Part shown: in pieces, positions 7,130-9,858 of the stretch
Numbering within the stretch: the stretch's first letter is position 1
Layout of the letters: each line of letters begins with the position of its first letter
NCBI GenBank assembly: GCA_039184055.1
Contig: JBCDBH010000222.1
Location: 1-9,858 of the forward strand
Length of the DNA stretch: 9,858 bases
Source of the DNA: JBCDBH01 sp039184055
GTDB taxonomy: Bacteria > Acidobacteriota > Thermoanaerobaculia > Multivoradales > J023
Direction of reading: 5' to 3'
Translations under genes and position numbers: made by a program
The notes under the pieces: generated by a model
What the model saw: only the letters and a program-made list of their open reading frames with translations
Databases searched by the model: none
What the model was told of the DNA's origin: nothing

Positions 7130-7222
7130 TCAGCCATGAGGATCGACATACGGGAACGTGCGCGTCGCTACTTCATCATTGGCGAACAGGCTGATTACAT
7201 CGAAGATCCACTGAAACCACAT
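7130..7222 (-). CDS. 30-residue peptide, array copy 3 (first in transcription order)
   Basis: A 30-residue peptide with segments MWFQWIFDVISLF, ANDE and VATRTFPYVDPHG, stop TGA. AAGGAGG at 7228-7234 lies 5 bases before ATG (7220-7222). It is the most diverged copy, mainly in residues 9-18, while the tail motif ATRTFPYVDPxG is nearly identical to copy 2. The ends being fixed and the middle variable suggests that the aromatic head and the tail are the functional parts. It would be the first gene of the array if all three share one transcript. Its leader faces the divergent antitoxin gene. Confidence 0.8.
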   Translation of the reverse strand: MWFQWIFDVISLFANDEVATRTFPYVDPHG

Positions 7223-7242
7223 GAGAGCCTCCTTCAGTTGTG

Positions 7243-7275
7243 GTCGTTGCGTCGTTGCGTGACCCGTCCATCATG
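7243..7275 (-). promoter_or_regulatory. Conserved leader element of peptide gene copy 3
   Basis: A 33-base stretch that on the minus strand starts CATGATG, continues through GGGTCACGCAACGACGCAAC and ends shortly before the ribosome binding site. It matches the copy 1 leader most clearly (CATGATG and GGTCACG shared). The upstream promoter of the whole array should lie in or beyond it, within 7243-7330, but no confident hexamers were found. Confidence 0.45.
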
Positions 7276-7308
7276 ATCACCTACACGGAACAACCGCCAG
7301 GTACCCAA

Positions 7309-7332
7309 GCTGTGGATTATCATGGTCCTTGA
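7309..7332 (+). pseudogene. Possible last codons of a lost HigB-type toxin gene
   Basis: The frame ending at TGA (7330-7332) reads AVDYHGP. HigB/RelE-type toxins encoded before HigA antitoxins often end in VDYH or EDYH. The stop overlaps the antitoxin ATG as TGATG (7330-7334), the usual toxin-antitoxin junction. Nothing upstream in this frame looks like a toxin, and the peptide array begins about 90 bp away. The match is only four residues, so it is suggestive at best. Confidence 0.25.
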
Positions 7333-7598
7333 TGAAGAACCCTCCACACCCCGGCTTCTCCCTACGAGATGACTGTCTCAAGCCGCTTGGCCTTTCTGTG
7401 AAGAAAGGTGCCGAAGTGCTCGGAGTGAGCCGCACGACCCTTTCGCGGCTCATCAATGGTCATTCGGCGGTCTCGCCAGAGATGGCGATCCGGCTCGCCA
7501 AGGCCTTTGGTGGTCGGCCCGATGTGTGGGTCCGTATGCAGGCAGCCTACGACATCGCCCGGGCACGTAAGTTTGCCGACAAGATCCCAGGCACGTAA
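7332..7598 (+). CDS. higA: HigA-family antitoxin (XRE helix-turn-helix), C-terminus altered by frameshift
   Basis: An 88-residue protein with the HigA hallmark start MKNPPHPG and an XRE-type helix-turn-helix at about 21-60 (SVKKGAEVLGVSRTTLSRLI, then SPEMAIRLAKAFGG). It ends VWVRMQAAYDIARARKFADKI plus PGT. HigA binds its own promoter and neutralises the HigB RNase, but no toxin gene is adjacent. The ATG at 7332-7334 is preferred over TTG at 7329 because it gives the family start; it lacks a clear Shine-Dalgarno, as expected for a gene once coupled to an upstream toxin. A 28-bp tandem duplication (7562-7617) shifts the frame. Without it the protein would continue KVTRYTPPDEAPLASPA to a stop at 7666-7668 (102 residues), closer to the family tail. 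It was probably left functional in DNA binding. Confidence 0.85.
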   Translation: MKNPPHPGFSLRDDCLKPLGLSVKKGAEVLGVSRTTLSRLINGHSAVSPEMAIRLAKAFGGRPDVWVRMQAAYDIARARKFADKIPGT

Positions 7599-7617
7599 GT
7601 TTGCCGACAAAATCAAA
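7562..7617 (+). repeat. 28-bp tandem duplication at the 3' end of the antitoxin gene
   Basis: Two adjacent 28-bp units (7562-7589 and 7590-7617) share GGCACGTAAGTTTGCCGACA and differ only at position 22 and in the last three bases. As 28 is not a multiple of 3, the second copy moves translation into a frame with a TAA at 7596-7598. The original frame stays open after the second copy until TGA at 7666-7668. Confidence 0.9.
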
Positions 7618-7723
7618 GTGACACGCTACACACCACCCGATGAGGCGCCTTTGGCAAGTCCAGCTTGAGTCGTTTTGGTAGCCGAGGGGCCAGAGTCACA
7701 ATATCTTTCTGGCGGGTACGAAC

Positions 7724-9823
7724 ATGTTGATCCTTCATCTCTCCGACCTACACTTTGGCCAGCACAGCCGCTTCGCCGACTTCACCGGCGCGGCGCTCGA
7801 TCGACTCGCCGAGGATTTTCGGCACAACCTCCAGCTCGAACAGAAAAACCTCGATCTCGAGGGTCAGATCGACGTCGTCATCGTCACCGGTGATTTCGCC
7901 GAGCAGGCCAAGCCGAAGGAGTTTCGGCAGGCTGAGTCGTTCTTGGGTGTTCTGGCGCAACAGCTCGGGGTGGAGCGGAGGCGCTTTGTTTTCGTACCGG
8001 GCAACCACGATGTTTCGTGGCCGAAGTGCAAGCAGGTCGAAGCAGATCAGGAAATTCAGGAGTTCGACGATTACGTGCTGCGGCGACGAATGGACGAGGT
8101 CAAGCTCGTTTTCTACGACGATTTCGTCAAGCGTTTCTATGACGTTGACGATCTGGACTTGGTGGCTCGACCGCTTGATCGGGGAGCCTATCTACACGAC
8201 TTTCGTGATCTGCAGCTCTCTGTTGTGGCGGCGAATAGTTGTGAGCTGGAGTCACACCGATCGGAAGATCACCGTGGTTTTGTCAGCGATTTTCAAGCGC
8301 AGACGATCATGAATGCTTGGCGCACGGTCGACAATCGGATCAAGATTCTCGCTGTTCATCACAACCCCGCCGGAACGGTTCAAGCCAACAAAGCGTGGTG
8401 GCGTGAGCAGGTCGAGGCGGGCAAGCTCGATGGTGAGACCTATCGTCGCCTGGAAAGTGACCTTGCTGGTTTCGACGGTGCGGAGGCTCTCAAAGCCATT
8501 GTTGCGGATGCACGCTGTCACCTCGTGCTGCACGGGCATCACCATGCGCGAGATGAGGCGATTTGGGGTTGGCGCGATGAAGGTCAGGCGTATGTTCTCT
8601 CGGCTGGCAGCCTGACGCTCACGCAGAACCAGCTACCCAAAGACGAGCCGATTTCGTTTCGTTTGCTTCACCTTGACCGCCCGGCGCGCCGATTCGTCGC
8701 ATTCAACTTTGAATGGTCCGACCTCAAACGGGTCGAGGGTAAGGTGCGTTCGGGAGGTTTCTTTCTCGATCCTGCTGAGCCAGACGGGTACCGAAAGGCT
8801 CTCGTCTTGCCGTCGGGTTTTGCCGCCGATTCAGACGATGAGCAAGGTACCGATTCGACCGAACTCGCCGCTTTCGAGCGTTCCTATCGCAATGCCTACG
8901 GTGCCGACTACAGTCGTTGGGATCTAGGCAATGTCGGTGCAGTACACAGCACGCGTGATGCGCGGCTCGAAGAAGCTGCCCTGGACTATATGTACGTGCC
9001 GTTACGGCTCGACGAAAGACTTGATCGGGAGACCGATCACGGTGCGCCGATCACCGTCGACGACCTGCTTGCTCGCGAGCGGCCGCTCGTCATTCGAGGT
9101 GGAGCCGGTAGTGGCAAGACCACGTGGATGCGTTACACCTTTCGGCAGCTTCTCAGTGACAAGCGAACGTTACCGATCATGCTCGAGCTCCGTAGGCTCG
9201 CCCGGGTGTGGTCGATCGATCAAGGATCAGGCAAGGCGATGCGTTCGCTCGAGTCCTTTCTTGACGAGGAAGTGAGCTCGCGTTTTGGTTCGAGTGTGCC
9301 TTTTCTGCTTTGCGACTGGCTCGGAACGACACCCACGACCGTTCCGGTGCTGTTGGTCGATGGTTGGGACGAAGTCGGGGATCTAGGAGAGGAGCTTCGC
9401 AAGCGTTTGCTCGGCCTCATGAAGGCTCACACAGATCTCCGCGTCGTTGTCACCAGTCGACCCTACGGCGAAGGCAGACCTAGCGATGGTGACAACTTCG
9501 ATGTGCTCGACGTCCAGCCTCTTGCCGACGACGAAATCGAGCTTCTTTCGAAGCGTTTCTTCGGTCGCTGTCACGGTGAGGACGCGCGCGCGGTAGAACG
9601 CGACGTCGAGAGTTTCGATCAGGCCGTGAATCGATCGGCCGAAGCCAAAGATCTTGCACGTACGCCGCTTCTGCTCACCATGATGCTCTTGCTCAGCCGC
9701 TCCGAGCCGTTACCCGATAAACGACACTTGCTCTATGAGCGCTGTATTTGGAATCTGTTGAACAACATCCCGCAGCGGAAAGAGAGCACGGGCGCACGTG
9801 GCCAGCTTGGCAACGATGCGTAG
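7724..9823 (+). CDS. Metallophosphoesterase-NACHT (STAND) NTPase, probable anti-phage protein
   Basis: A 699-residue two-domain protein. Residues 1 to about 330 are a calcineurin-like phosphoesterase with all metal-ligand motifs: SDLHFG (D8, H10), VTGD (D57), GNHD (93-96), HH (212-213) and GHHH (271-274). Residues about 430-699 are a NACHT-type STAND NTPase: Walker A GGAGSGKT (459-466), Walker B VLLVDGWDE (542-550), VVTSRP (575-580) and RTPLLLTMMLLL (646-657), followed by a LYERC-type helix. STAND proteins oligomerise on sensing a ligand and activate the fused effector, here presumably a nuclease or nucleotide phosphoesterase. The C-terminal sensor repeats expected of the family are missing: the frame stops at 9823 inside a segment that appears inverted (9798-9858). 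ATG 7724 has only a weak GGCGGG before it. The gene is 55 bp after the old antitoxin frame and may be cotranscribed with it. Confidence 0.88.
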   Translation: MLILHLSDLHFGQHSRFADFTGAALDRLAEDFRHNLQLEQKNLDLEGQIDVVIVTGDFAEQAKPKEFRQAESFLGVLAQQLGVERRRFVFVPGNHDVSWPKCKQVEADQEIQEFDDYVLRRRMDEVKLVFYDDFVKRFYDVDDLDLVARPLDRGAYLHDFRDLQLSVVAANSCELESHRSEDHRGFVSDFQAQTIMNAWRTVDNRIKILAVHHNPAGTVQANKAWWREQVEAGKLDGETYRRLESDLAGFDGAEALKAIVADARCHLVLHGHHHARDEAIWGWRDEGQAYVLSAGSLTLTQNQLPKDEPISFRLLHLDRPARRFVAFNFEWSDLKRVEGKVRSGGFFLDPAEPDGYRKALVLPSGFAADSDDEQGTDSTELAAFERSYRNAYGADYSRWDLGNVGAVHSTRDARLEEAALDYMYVPLRLDERLDRETDHGAPITVDDLLARERPLVIRGGAGSGKTTWMRYTFRQLLSDKRTLPIMLELRRLARVWSIDQGSGKAMRSLESFLDEEVSSRFGSSVPFLLCDWLGTTPTTVPVLLVDGWDEVGDLGEELRKRLLGLMKAHTDLRVVVTSRPYGEGRPSDGDNFDVLDVQPLADDEIELLSKRFFGRCHGEDARAVERDVESFDQAVNRSAEAKDLARTPLLLTMMLLLSRSEPLPDKRHLLYERCIWNLLNNIPQRKESTGARGQLGNDA

Positions 9824-9858
9824 CCGCTCTTCACTATCGGTGAAGTGCGCCTGGCCAC
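9798..9858. repeat. Apparent inverted segment between 8-bp arms at the end of the NACHT gene
   Basis: GTGGCCAG (9798-9805) and CTGGCCAC (9851-9858) are exact inverted copies around 45 bp. As given, translation enters the segment and stops at TAG (9821-9823). If the 45 bp are turned round, the same frame reads GQAHFTDSEERLRIVAKLA and stays open to the last base. That string has the form of the helical region that follows the LYERC motif in NACHT proteins. The right arm may extend past the window. Either a real inversion or a fold-back artefact. Confidence 0.6.

Noticed and set aside
7035..7275. Short upstream ORFs starting at the CATGA of the peptide leaders
   Set aside because: The three leaders give different lengths and frames; copy 1 stops after a few codons. 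No consistent leader peptide.
6701..7275. CRISPR-like array
   Set aside because: Only three units of about 200-226 bp period, diverged and coding; no short identical direct repeats with uniform spacers and no cas genes.
6818..7276. Plus-strand frames of 67 and 75 residues across peptide copies 2 and 3
   Set aside because: They read the repeated units in different frames and share no protein similarity, whereas the minus-strand frame is conserved in all three copies.
7456..7668. Separate 70-residue gene overlapping the antitoxin
   Set aside because: Only its end (ARKFADKIKVTRY onward) looks like protein; it is the original antitoxin tail displaced by the 28-bp duplication, and its earlier part is an out-of-frame shadow.
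9785..9858. Start of a separate minus-strand gene at the right edge
   Set aside because: The minus-strand frame reads sensibly only as the flipped continuation of the NACHT protein, and it loses sense exactly at the left 8-bp arm.

Overview
The window looks like a high-GC bacterial chromosome fragment. The large secreted BNR/VPS10-type protein, the CHAD-ParA pair, the tetratricopeptide-like protein and the mix of housekeeping and defence genes recall Acidobacteriota or a similar soil or marine phylum. This assignment rests on protein style only and is tentative.

Left part (1-2175): two minus-strand genes lie 3 bp apart, a CYTH-like/CHAD protein (285-1847) followed by a ParA-type ATPase that runs off the left edge (1-281). 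CHAD domains are known polyphosphate binders, so the pair could position polyphosphate granules. A 328-bp divergent intergenic region follows, with an AT-rich patch and a 17-bp tandem repeat. Centre (2176-5505): one large plus-strand gene encodes an exported protein with about ten Asp-box (BNR) repeats. It ends at a bidirectional terminator shared with the convergent gene that follows.

Middle-right (5577-7222, minus strand): this is the most unusual part. Three tandem genes (6701-6793, 6927-7019, 7130-7222) each encode a 30-residue peptide of the same family. Each has its own strong ribosome binding site, a conserved leader and a different stop codon. A perfect 18-bp hairpin follows the last peptide gene, and 29 bp further on begins a 348-residue helical, TPR-like protein (5577-6623). 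The arrangement suggests small effector, precursor or signalling peptides made in excess over a helical-repeat partner. No function is known to me.

Right part (7309-9858, plus strand): an orphan HigA-type antitoxin has lost its toxin and carries a 28-bp tandem duplication that shifts the frame and replaces its C-terminus. After it comes a calcineurin-like metallophosphoesterase fused to a NACHT (STAND) NTPase, an architecture expected of anti-phage proteins. Its reading frame stops early because the last 61 bp lie between 8-bp inverted arms. Flipping this segment on paper restores a NACHT-like continuation in frame. It is either an invertible switch or a fold-back at a contig end.
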